Assembly: GCA_937991555.1 (NCBI GenBank)
Contig: CALKHU010000021.1
Location: forward strand, 1 to 19,426
Source of the DNA: an uncultured Caulobacter sp.
Lineage (GTDB): Bacteria; Pseudomonadota; Alphaproteobacteria; Caulobacterales; Caulobacteraceae
Direction: 5' to 3'
DNA: 19,426 bases
The translations under genes and the position numbers were made by a program. The notes beneath the pieces are model-generated. The model was given only the letters and a program-made list of their open reading frames with translations. It searched no databases and was not told the DNA's origin. Below are positions 13,941-19,426 of this stretch, one piece after another (position 1 is the stretch's first letter; each line of letters starts with the position of its first letter).

Positions 13941-14011
13941 CGACAGAATGTCATGGATGCTTGACAAACGTCCGGGCCCGTGTGACAAGCGACCTTGTCA
14001 AAACGACAAGG
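13941..14011 (+). promoter_or_regulatory. Candidate operator array: GACA half-sites repeating every 21 bp, with an inverted repeat over the ribosome site
   Basis: Direct repeats CGACAG (13941), TGACAA (13962), TGACAA (13983) and CGACAA (14004) begin exactly 21 bp apart, two turns of B-DNA each. Inverse copies TGTCA occur at 13949-13953 and 13996-14000. The last pair forms a perfect 7-bp inverted repeat, CCTTGTC-AAAAC-GACAAGG (13993-14011), that covers part of the AAGGAG ribosome site (14008-14013) of the gene at 14021. TTGACA at 13961-13966 could also be a -35. The XRE regulator encoded at 14906 is a candidate ligand. Confidence 0.45.
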
Positions 14012-14020
14012 AGAGACGAC

Positions 14021-14464
14021 GTGACCGCCCCATCCCGCCCGCGCCGGCCGCAGAGCTTCCTCAGCCTGCTGCTCGTCTGCATGCTCATCGGAATGATTGT
14101 CGGCGCCTTCGGCGGCCTCGCCGAGGGGCTTGGCTTCTCGGCGCCTCCGATCGTCACCGGCGTCGTCGTGCTCGCCATCGGCGTCATCATCCTGTGGCTG
14201 AGCGCGCGCTGGTGGATCGTCGCCGACGAGGCGGTGCGCGAGGCGCACAAGTTCAGCTGGTTCTGGGGCGGGTCGGCCGGGATGGTCGTCGTCGGCGCCG
14301 TGGCCATCCCGCTGATCGGCGTCGCCCGGGGCTCGGTCGAAGCCTTCGGTCTCACGCCCGCCGAGGCCGGCCAGTTCGTCAACGGCGTCGGCTTCACCCT
14401 GGCCCTGATGCTGGTCGGTTACGGGGTCTGCTGGGCCGGCTGGTGGTTGGCCCGCAACCGCTGA
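14021..14464 (+). CDS. Membrane protein of a D-E-x-x-R motif set, first gene of the XRE cluster
   Basis: This is a 147-residue inner-membrane protein with four likely helices (SLLLVCMLIGMIVGAFGG, IVTGVVVLAIGVIILWLSA, SAGMVVVGAVAIPLIGV, GFTLALMLVGYGVCWAGWW). Between the second and third helices it has WWIVADEAVREAHKFSWFWG, matching motifs in the proteins at 14491 and 15126 (D-E, two residues, R, then a Trp/Phe-rich helix). The function is unknown. The GTG start at 14021 is set by AAGGAGAG, whose core lies about 8 bases upstream; the ATG at 13961 would place its first residues over the operator-like array. The next gene follows 26 bp downstream. Confidence 0.75.
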   Translation: MTAPSRPRRPQSFLSLLLVCMLIGMIVGAFGGLAEGLGFSAPPIVTGVVVLAIGVIILWLSARWWIVADEAVREAHKFSWFWGGSAGMVVVGAVAIPLIGVARGSVEAFGLTPAEAGQFVNGVGFTLALMLVGYGVCWAGWWLARNR

Positions 14465-14490
14465 CATCCCTCTTCCGAAGGAAAGTTCCA

Positions 14491-14895
14491 ATGGCCGGAA
14501 CGCCGCGCAATCCCGCCCAGAAGCGCTACATCGCCCGCTTCATTCCCACGATGGCGGTCTACGTCACCTCCATCTTCACCGTCAGCTGGGTGTTCAACCG
14601 TTACGAACCGTCGGGCCCGCTCGCCTGGGGCCTGGCGCTGCTGCCGGCCCTGCCGCTGCTGGCGGTCATCGCCATCATGGGCCTGTACCTTCGCGAGGAG
14701 GGCGACGAGTTCGTCCGCAACGTCCTCGTCGAGTCCATGCTCTGGGGCGTCGGCCTGACCCTGGCCATCATGACCGTCTGGGGGTTTCTCGAGATCTACG
14801 CCGACGCGCCCAAACTGCCGGCCTTCTGGGCCTTCCCGATCTTCTGCATGGGCATGGGCCTGGCCCAGCCGCTTGTCCGCAGGCGGTTCCAGTGA
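14491..14895 (+). CDS. Four-helix membrane protein of the D-E-x-x-R motif set, partner of a small XRE regulator
   Basis: This is a 134-residue inner-membrane protein with four predicted helices (AVYVTSIFTVSWVFN, LALLPALPLLAVIAIMGLYL, MLWGVGLTLAIMTVWGFLEI, FPIFCMGMGLAQPLV). The loop after helix two reads REEGDEFVRNVLVESMLWG, the clearest copy of the shared motif. Proteins of this plan, with a DE-x-x-R loop and a WGFLE helix, are commonly encoded directly before a small XRE regulator in alphaproteobacteria; I know of no assigned function. The ATG follows GAAGGAAAG at 14476-14484. The stop TGA lies inside the ribosome site of the regulator gene, giving tight coupling. Confidence 0.8.
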   Translation: MAGTPRNPAQKRYIARFIPTMAVYVTSIFTVSWVFNRYEPSGPLAWGLALLPALPLLAVIAIMGLYLREEGDEFVRNVLVESMLWGVGLTLAIMTVWGFLEIYADAPKLPAFWAFPIFCMGMGLAQPLVRRRFQ

Positions 14896-14905
14896 GGAGG
14901 CGCGC

Positions 14906-15103
14906 ATGAAGAACCGCCTCAAGGTCCTGCGGGCCGAGCGCGACTGGAGTCAGGCCGACCTGGCCGATCGGCTCGAAGTGTCCCGACAGACGATCAACGC
15001 CCTGGAGACCGGCAAGTACGACCCGTCGCTGCCGCTCGCCTTCCGCATCGCCCGCCTCTTCGGGCAGCCCATCGAATCCATCTTCGACGACGAGGCGGCC
15101 TGA
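14906..15103 (+). CDS. Small XRE-family transcriptional regulator
   Basis: This 65-residue protein consists of little more than one lambda-repressor-like helix-turn-helix: MKNRLKVLRAERDWSQADLA leads into LADRLEVSRQTINALETGKY, with the recognition helix around residues 26-36, and a short C-terminus (FGQPIESIFDDEAA). It has no sensor domain, so activity would depend on dimerisation, level or a partner. The ribosome site GAGGAGG overlaps the preceding stop codon (14893-14900), so it is translated with the membrane protein at 14491. It probably regulates its own cluster; the half-site array at 13941-14011 is the obvious candidate target, which is inference. Confidence 0.9.
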   Translation: MKNRLKVLRAERDWSQADLADRLEVSRQTINALETGKYDPSLPLAFRIARLFGQPIESIFDDEAA

Positions 15104-15125
15104 GCCGCCCCCGGAGACCCCGACC

Positions 15126-15794
15126 ATGAACGCGACTTCGACCCGCACTCCCCTGGGCCGCGCCAACCGGACCCGCCTCGCCATGATGGCCGCCGGCATG
15201 GTCGCCGGCGCTCTCGGCGCCGTCGTCGGCATCCGCGCCGCCGAGGGCGGTTTCATCAGCCTCGACGGCCTCGGCTGGTCCGGCCATCTCGGCCTCTGGC
15301 TGGCCATGGTGCTGTTCATCTCCGGCCTGTTCTGTGTGGCCGCCAGCTTCAGCAGCCGACTGACCGCCCGCAGCCTTGACCCGGAGAGCACCGGCGCGGC
15401 GCGCCCCGCCCAGATGACCTTCTACCGGCTGCAGGGCGCGGTCCTGGTCCTCGCCGGCCTCATGATGGGCGCGCCGGTGCTCGCCGCGCAGCTTGTCGAC
15501 CCGATGCCCCCTGAGCTGGCGATGGCGGTGATGGCCGCGCTGGTGGCCGCCTCGATCAGCCAGACGGCGCTCAATCTCTCCCTGTGGACCCGCGCCGACG
15601 AGATGATGCGCCGGATGATCTCCGAGGTCGGCGCGATCTGCTTCTGGGTGCTGCAGGCGCTGTTCTTCCTGTGGGCGGCGGCCGAGGTCCTCGGCCTCGC
15701 GCCGGCGCTCTCGTCGTGGGACCTGATGACCGTCCTGATGACGGCCTACCTCTGCATCTCGGCCGGCGCCGCCTACGCGCGCGGCTATCACTGA
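15126..15794 (+). CDS. Membrane protein of the D-E-x-x-R motif set, fourth gene of the XRE cluster
   Basis: This is a 222-residue inner-membrane protein with about six hydrophobic segments (MMAAGMVAGALGAVVGIRA, LGLWLAMVLFISGLFCVAA, LQGAVLVLAGLMMGAPVLAA, ELAMAVMAALVAASISQTAL, ICFWVLQALFFLWAAAEVLG, LMTVLMTAYLCISAGAAYA). Between segments four and five it reads LWTRADEMMRRMISEVGAIC, again D-E, two residues, R and then an aromatic helix, as in the two smaller proteins upstream. The C-terminal half therefore looks like a relative of those proteins and the N-terminal half like an added domain. The ATG follows GGAGAC at 15113-15118, 22 bp after the regulator stop, so it probably belongs to the same operon. 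The function is unknown. Confidence 0.75.
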   Translation: MNATSTRTPLGRANRTRLAMMAAGMVAGALGAVVGIRAAEGGFISLDGLGWSGHLGLWLAMVLFISGLFCVAASFSSRLTARSLDPESTGAARPAQMTFYRLQGAVLVLAGLMMGAPVLAAQLVDPMPPELAMAVMAALVAASISQTALNLSLWTRADEMMRRMISEVGAICFWVLQALFFLWAAAEVLGLAPALSSWDLMTVLMTAYLCISAGAAYARGYH

Positions 15795-15815
15795 TCCTTC
15801 ATCGAGCTCATCGCC

Positions 15816-16724
15816 ATGCATCCGTTCTGGAAGATCGCCGCCGTCGTCGCCGGGCTGTTCTCGGCCTTCGCCATCGTCGCCGAGGCCATGCCCGCCCGGG
15901 CCTCGGACACGCCGCAGCAGCAGGCGCGCGACCGCTTCCTCGTCACGGTGAGGGGGACCGGTCCGGACGTCATCCTGATCCCCGGGCTGGCCTCCGACGC
16001 CCGCGTCTGGGCGCGCACCGTCGAGGGACTTGAGGGCGGCCATCGCGTCCACGTCGTGCAGGTGAAGGGGTTCGCCGGCGCCGCGCCGGGCGCCAACGGG
16101 GAGGGGGCCGTCGTCGCGCCCCTGGCCGAGGCCCTGGCCGCCTACATCGCGAGCGAGGGTCTGGAGCGTCCGGCGGTCATCGGCCATTCGATGGGCGGCG
16201 TGACCGCGCTGATGCTCGCCGACCGGCATCCCGACCGCGTCGGCCGGGTGATGGTGGTCGATGCGCTGCCGTTCTTCAGCGTGTTGCTCGACCCCGGGGC
16301 GACGGCCGAGGGCGTGGCGCCGCGCGCGGCCGGCCTGCGCGACATGATGATCGGCATGGACGCGGCCGCCTTCGCCGCCGGTCAGGAGCGCACCGCCGCG
16401 ACCCTGGTCAAGGACGCCGCCGCCCGCAAGGAAGTGCTCGACTGGTCGCTGGCCAGCGACCGCGGGACGATGGCCCGGGCCATGTACGATGTGATGACCA
16501 CCGACCTGCGGCCGCGCCTCGCCGGCATTCGCACACCGGTCACGGTGCTGTACGCCCGCGACGACGCCATGGGCCCGGGCGCGGCCTTCGTGGAGCCCCT
16601 GTACCAGGCGAACTACGCCGCCCTGCCGGACCGGCGGCTGGTGCGCGTCGACGGGGCCTTCCACTTCATCATGCTGGACCAGCCGGAGCGGTTCGCGGCG
16701 GAGGTCGAGGCCTTCCTGAAGTGA
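15816..16724 (+). CDS. Exported alpha/beta hydrolase
   Basis: This 302-residue protein of the alpha/beta hydrolase fold has an N-terminal signal sequence (FWKIAAVVAGLFSAFAIVAEAMPARAS), so it probably acts in the periplasm. The catalytic triad appears complete: nucleophile S125 in GHSMGG, acid D249 or D250 in LYARDD, and H283 in GAFHFIMLD. The oxyanion region is DVILIPGLASDARVW. The closest general type is esterase or lipase-like hydrolases; the substrate cannot be read from sequence. It starts 21 bp after the membrane protein at 15126 but with only a weak ribosome site (CGAGCTC), so it is probably the last gene of the cluster. It converges with the HD-domain gene, 13 bp apart. Confidence 0.88.
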   Translation: MHPFWKIAAVVAGLFSAFAIVAEAMPARASDTPQQQARDRFLVTVRGTGPDVILIPGLASDARVWARTVEGLEGGHRVHVVQVKGFAGAAPGANGEGAVVAPLAEALAAYIASEGLERPAVIGHSMGGVTALMLADRHPDRVGRVMVVDALPFFSVLLDPGATAEGVAPRAAGLRDMMIGMDAAAFAAGQERTAATLVKDAAARKEVLDWSLASDRGTMARAMYDVMTTDLRPRLAGIRTPVTVLYARDDAMGPGAAFVEPLYQANYAALPDRRLVRVDGAFHFIMLDQPERFAAEVEAFLK

Positions 16725-16737
16725 CGCGCGGCGGGGC

Positions 16738-17346
16738 CTATTCCGCCGCCACCGCCGCCGGCCGCAGATAGATCGACCGTTTCGGGACGCTCATCACCCG
16801 GTGCAGCATCGGCACGAAGGCCTCCAGCGGCATGGACTCGTAGTCCGGATCGAACGCCGCCTGGTCGTACAGGTGGCAGAACTGGGCCGTGTATTCGAAG
16901 TGCGGATGGCCGCGGTACTGCTCGCGCATGTCCCGGTCCAGGCCGAGATGGTGGAAGAAGTAGTAGCCCTGGAAGATGCCGTGCTGCTGCACCATCCAGT
17001 GGTTGGCCTCGGACACGAACGGCCAGACCATGGCCGCGCCGATGTCCGGGTGGTTGCGCGGGCAGAGGACGTCGCCGATGTCGTGCAGCAGGGCGCAGAC
17101 GACGTACTCCTCGTCGCGGCCGTCCCGGAAGGCGCGGGTGGCGGTCTGCAGGCTGTGCTCCAGGCGGTCGACGACGAAGCCGCCGCAGTCGCCCTTCAGC
17201 AGGTTCAGGTGGGTGACGATCCGCTCCGGCAGCTCGCGGCCGTACTGGGCCGAGGCCGAGGCGATGATCGCCCAGTCCTCCTGGGTGCCCTCGGTCATGG
17301 CGTGGAACTTCGCCCGCGCCCCTTCGTCGTGTCCGCCGTCCGCCAT
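16738..17346 (-). CDS. HD-domain protein resembling mixed-valent diiron oxygenases (PhnZ/TmpB/MIOX type)
   Basis: This 202-residue cytoplasmic protein keeps all six residues that bind the two irons in PhnZ-type enzymes: H64 (RLEHSLQTAT), H88-D89 (LLHDIGD), H99 (NHPDIGAAM), H122 (QQHGIFQGYY) and D161 (HLYDQAAFD). The extra H99 and H122 set it apart from simple HD phosphohydrolases, which often lack this pattern. Known members cleave C-P or C-C bonds using O2 (aminoethylphosphonate, trimethylaminoethylphosphonate, myo-inositol). The lid residues Tyr and Glu of PhnZ, expected 10 and 7 residues before H64, are C54 and F57 here, so the substrate must differ. No phosphonate genes are nearby. The ATG at 17346 follows GGGAGG; the frame remains open to 17817 only by chance. 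Confidence 0.8.
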   Translation of the reverse strand: MADGGHDEGARAKFHAMTEGTQEDWAIIASASAQYGRELPERIVTHLNLLKGDCGGFVVDRLEHSLQTATRAFRDGRDEEYVVCALLHDIGDVLCPRNHPDIGAAMVWPFVSEANHWMVQQHGIFQGYYFFHHLGLDRDMREQYRGHPHFEYTAQFCHLYDQAAFDPDYESMPLEAFVPMLHRVMSVPKRSIYLRPAAVAAE

Positions 17347-17362
17347 GGCCTCGTCCTCCCAA

Positions 17363-17406
17363 CATTCGTTTGAACGGATGGTGCTTCGGGGTCCCTTGAG
17401 CGTCAA
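17363..17406 (-). promoter_or_regulatory. Candidate promoter and palindromic operator of the HD-domain gene
   Basis: On the minus strand, TTGACG (17401-17406) is a full match to the Caulobacter -35. It is followed by GCACCATC (17377-17384), which matches six of eight positions of GCTANAWC. Directly over and after this lies an 18-bp imperfect palindrome, CATTCGTT-TG-AACGGATG (17363-17380 on the plus strand), with one mismatched pair per arm. It is well placed for a repressor that blocks transcription. The GGGAGG ribosome site lies between it and the ATG. Confidence 0.4.
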
Positions 17407-17512
17407 TCCGCGCCCGCGAAACTGAAATCCCGACTTTAGCGAATTCTTGAACCCGTTTCGGGTAGGGTGACCGTCGTCATGGCCGGGAGGCGGCCGGAAT
17501 ACGGACGATGCC

Positions 17513-19345
17513 ATGGGGCAAGGGCAACGAGGCGGAGCGGCGGCGACGCGGCCGGCTGACCTCCCGCAGGTCGCCGAAGGCGCGCCGGACGTGGCCATGG
17601 CGCTCGTGCGTCTGGCGCACGATCCGCAGGACGCCGCCGCCCGCGCGCTCAAGGCCGCCTTTCCAGCAACGCCGCTGGAGGTCCGCGGCAGCGGCGTGGA
17701 CGCCGTCGCCCAGACAATCGCGGCTCGCCATCGCGGCCGCGACGTCGCGATCATCGCCTTCGACTTCACCGGCGCGCCGCTCACCGAGATGCGCCAGCAC
17801 CTTCGCAACGCCGCCAAGGCCAGCCCGGACGCCGAGCTGATCGTGTTCGCCTACGCCGACGACTGCGGCGTGCTGCCCGCGGCGCTCGAGGCGGGTCCGC
17901 CGGACCGCCTGACCTTCCTGCTGGACGCGCACGACAACCCGCAGGCCGAGCGAGTGATCCGCGCCCTGGCCGACCGCGTCCGGGCGCGCCGCGCCGCCCG
18001 GGCCGCGGCCCGGGACCAGGACCATGTCATCCGCCGCCTGGAGGCGGAGGCGCTCGAGGTGCAGGCCCGTCTCGACGTGGCCATGCACGCGGCCCGGCAC
18101 GACAGCCTTACCCGGCTGCCCAACCGCGCCGGATTCGCCGGCGAGCTGGCGAGCCGCCTGGCCAACGGCTTCCAGAGCCAGACCGTCTTCCTGATCAACA
18201 TCGACCGCTTCAAGCTGGTCAACGAGACGCTGGGGCACGAGGCCGGCGACGACCTGATCCGCAAGATCGGCGTCGCCCTCCAGTCGGCGCTGCCGCCCGG
18301 CGGCCTGCTGGCCCGCCTCGGCGGCGACGAGTTCGGCATCGTGACCGAGTCGCTGACGGAACAGGGCGTCGACGCCTTCTGCCAGCGGCTGCTGCGGGTC
18401 TGCGCCCAGAGCCGGCGGGTCTATGGCCACGAGGTCCAGGTCAGCGTCTGCATCGGCGTCTGCGTCCAGAAGCCCGGCCAGGACAACGGCGATGTGCTGC
18501 GCCAGGCCGACCTCGCCCTGCGGGCCGCCAAGCGTGAGGGGCGCAACCGGTGGCGCGCCTGGGACGATGAGATCGCCAGCTCGTCCAGCCGGCGGCTGTC
18601 GCTCGAATCCGGGCTCGAACGCGCGCTGCGGGCCGGCGAGTTCCGCATGGTCTACCAGCCCATCGTCGGCGCGCGCTCGCTGGAGATCCTCGGCTACGAG
18701 GGGCTGGTCCGCTGGAACAGTCCCGAGTTCGGCGAGGTCTCGCCGGCCGATTTCATTCCCGTCGCCGAAGACACCGGCCTGATGCTGGAGCTCGGCGACT
18801 GGATCATGCGCCAGGCGCTGAAGGACTGCCGCCGCTGGGGCGGGCCCTATGTCTCGATCAACCTGTCGGCGCGGCAGTTCCTCTACCAGAAGATCGGCGA
18901 ACGGGTGCTGCAGTACGCCAGCGACAGCGACCTGCCGGCGAGCCGGGTCCAGATCGAGCTGACCGAGACGGCGATCATCGACGACGTCCAGCGCGCCGCC
19001 GAGAACCTGCGGGTGCTGCGCGAGGCCGGGGTGCGGGTGGCGCTCGACGACTTCGGCACCGGCTATTCCAGCCTGACCTACCTTCACCGCTTCGCCATCG
19101 ACTGCATCAAGATCGACCGCTCGTTCGTCGAGGCGGTGACGCGCGACCGCCAGGCCGCGATGATCGTCGCCTCGGTGACCAAGCTGGCCAAGACGCTGGG
19201 CATGACGGTCACCGCCGAGGGCGTCGAGACCGAGCCGCAGCGGCAGATCCTGCTCGCCGCAGGCTGCGACTACCTGCAGGGCTTCCACTTCGGCCGTCCG
19301 ATCCCGCCGGGCGATGTCATCGCCGTCCGCCGCGATGAATCTTGA
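17513..19345 (+). CDS. Composite GGDEF-EAL cyclic-di-GMP protein with a degenerate receiver-like N-terminus
   Basis: This is a 610-residue cytoplasmic protein. Residues 1 to about 160 look like a degenerate receiver fold (VAIIAFDF, ELIVFAYADDCG, PDRLTFLLDA), followed by a basic helical linker. The GGDEF domain keeps the DSLT start, INIDRFKLVN and GGDEF at 270-274, so cyclase activity is possible; the upstream RxxD inhibitory site is absent (PPGGLLARL). The EAL domain has EGL (E396) in place of EAL but keeps NLSARQ, ELTE, DDFGTG (D512-D513), IKID, AEGVET and YLQGFHFG, so phosphodiesterase activity is likely. The start is uncertain: an ATG at 17508 in another frame and a ribosome site (GGGAGG, 17485-17490) too far from 17513 leave the first 20 residues in doubt. 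Confidence 0.9.
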   Translation: MGQGQRGGAAATRPADLPQVAEGAPDVAMALVRLAHDPQDAAARALKAAFPATPLEVRGSGVDAVAQTIAARHRGRDVAIIAFDFTGAPLTEMRQHLRNAAKASPDAELIVFAYADDCGVLPAALEAGPPDRLTFLLDAHDNPQAERVIRALADRVRARRAARAAARDQDHVIRRLEAEALEVQARLDVAMHAARHDSLTRLPNRAGFAGELASRLANGFQSQTVFLINIDRFKLVNETLGHEAGDDLIRKIGVALQSALPPGGLLARLGGDEFGIVTESLTEQGVDAFCQRLLRVCAQSRRVYGHEVQVSVCIGVCVQKPGQDNGDVLRQADLALRAAKREGRNRWRAWDDEIASSSSRRLSLESGLERALRAGEFRMVYQPIVGARSLEILGYEGLVRWNSPEFGEVSPADFIPVAEDTGLMLELGDWIMRQALKDCRRWGGPYVSINLSARQFLYQKIGERVLQYASDSDLPASRVQIELTETAIIDDVQRAAENLRVLREAGVRVALDDFGTGYSSLTYLHRFAIDCIKIDRSFVEAVTRDRQAAMIVASVTKLAKTLGMTVTAEGVETEPQRQILLAAGCDYLQGFHFGRPIPPGDVIAVRRDES

Positions 19346-19370
19346 GGCCGCCCGCGCCACCGGCTATGAC
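19342..19370 (+). promoter_or_regulatory. Promoter of the tRNA-Gly gene
   Basis: TTGAGG (19342-19347) and TATGAC (19365-19370) are separated by exactly 17 bp, and the extended form GGCTATGAC resembles the Caulobacter -10 GCTANAWC. The -10 ends 9 bases before the tRNA, so transcription would start about 3 bases upstream of it. The -35 overlaps the stop codon of the GGDEF-EAL gene. Confidence 0.6.
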
Positions 19371-19379
19371 GCCCCTCGC

Positions 19380-19426
19380 GCGGGTGTAGTTCAGAGGTAG
19401 AACGTCAGCTTCCCAAGCTGAATGTC
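19380..19426 (+). tRNA. tRNA-Gly (anticodon CCC), cut by the window end
   Basis: The first 47 bases of a tRNA are present: acceptor strand GCGGGTG, then TA, D-arm GTTCAGAGGTAGAAC, and the anticodon arm TCAGC-TTCCCAA-GCTGA with a perfect 5-bp stem. The loop puts CCC at positions 34-36, which reads GGG glycine codons. The sequence closely follows the bacterial tRNA-Gly(CCC) pattern. The T-arm, the 3' acceptor strand and any encoded CCA lie beyond the window. CCC tRNAs are expected where GGG is used in GC-rich genomes. Confidence 0.93.

Noticed and set aside
16738..17346. A (p)ppGpp hydrolase or ordinary HD phosphohydrolase
   Set aside because: The added histidines H99 and H122 and the motif context fit the diiron oxygenase-like branch better, and there is no RelA/SpoT synthetase or TGS region.
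17477..19360. A 627-codon open frame on the minus strand
   Set aside because: It is the antisense shadow of the GGDEF-EAL gene, whose catalytic motifs are unmistakable. The shadow is repetitive and rich in Ala, Asp, Gly and Arg with no domain.

Overview
The window is GC-rich, densely coded DNA whose codons end almost always in G or C. It looks like an alphaproteobacterial chromosome, most likely of the order Caulobacterales (Caulobacter, Phenylobacterium or Brevundimonas relatives). The reasons are the argD-argF pair close to hslO, the overlapping metZ-apaG pair, a double-length alphaproteobacterial dCTP deaminase, -10-like elements resembling the Caulobacter form GCTANAWC, and intergenic palindromic repeats of alphaproteobacterial type. 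This placement is inference from gene content. No prophage, insertion sequence or CRISPR array is visible.

Layout. Positions 1-270 hold the 3' end of a gene with an apparent 1-base frameshift and a 37-residue membrane peptide. Positions 356-2777 are an arginine operon: argD, argF (ATGA overlap) and a DUF2164 gene. A CCDC90/DUF1640-like coiled-coil membrane protein follows (2811-3344), convergent with a secreted M1 aminopeptidase (3363-5237). The aminopeptidase is divergent from hslO (5340-6245). On the minus strand, 8097 down to 6247 is a compact three-gene operon of unknown function: a small protein, a winged-helix regulator and a 363-residue protein. Next on the minus strand come a DUF2189 membrane protein, a small two-helix membrane protein and metZ-apaG (methionine synthesis by direct sulfhydrylation, plus ApaG). 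A 72-codon ORF lies just upstream of metZ.

Positions 11460-12478 are mostly non-coding. They carry three copies of an inverted-repeat element of about 105 bp, the third nested inside a second palindromic repeat, and one small membrane protein gene. The dCTP deaminase (12479-13495) is convergent with a lipoprotein gene. The lipoprotein gene is divergent from a plus-strand cluster (14021-16724): two small membrane proteins, a small XRE regulator, a third membrane protein and an exported alpha/beta hydrolase. The three membrane proteins share a D-E-x-x-R motif, and the region before the first has GACA half-sites repeating every 21 bp. A PhnZ/MIOX-type HD-domain protein (minus) is divergent from a GGDEF-EAL protein (plus). 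A tRNA-Gly(CCC) gene with a clear promoter begins at 19380 and is cut by the window end.

The best leads are the phased half-site array with the XRE and triplicated membrane-protein cluster, the HD-oxygenase-like protein that keeps all six metal ligands but lacks the PhnZ lid residues, the unknown three-gene operon with its 31-bp palindrome, and the nested repeats.
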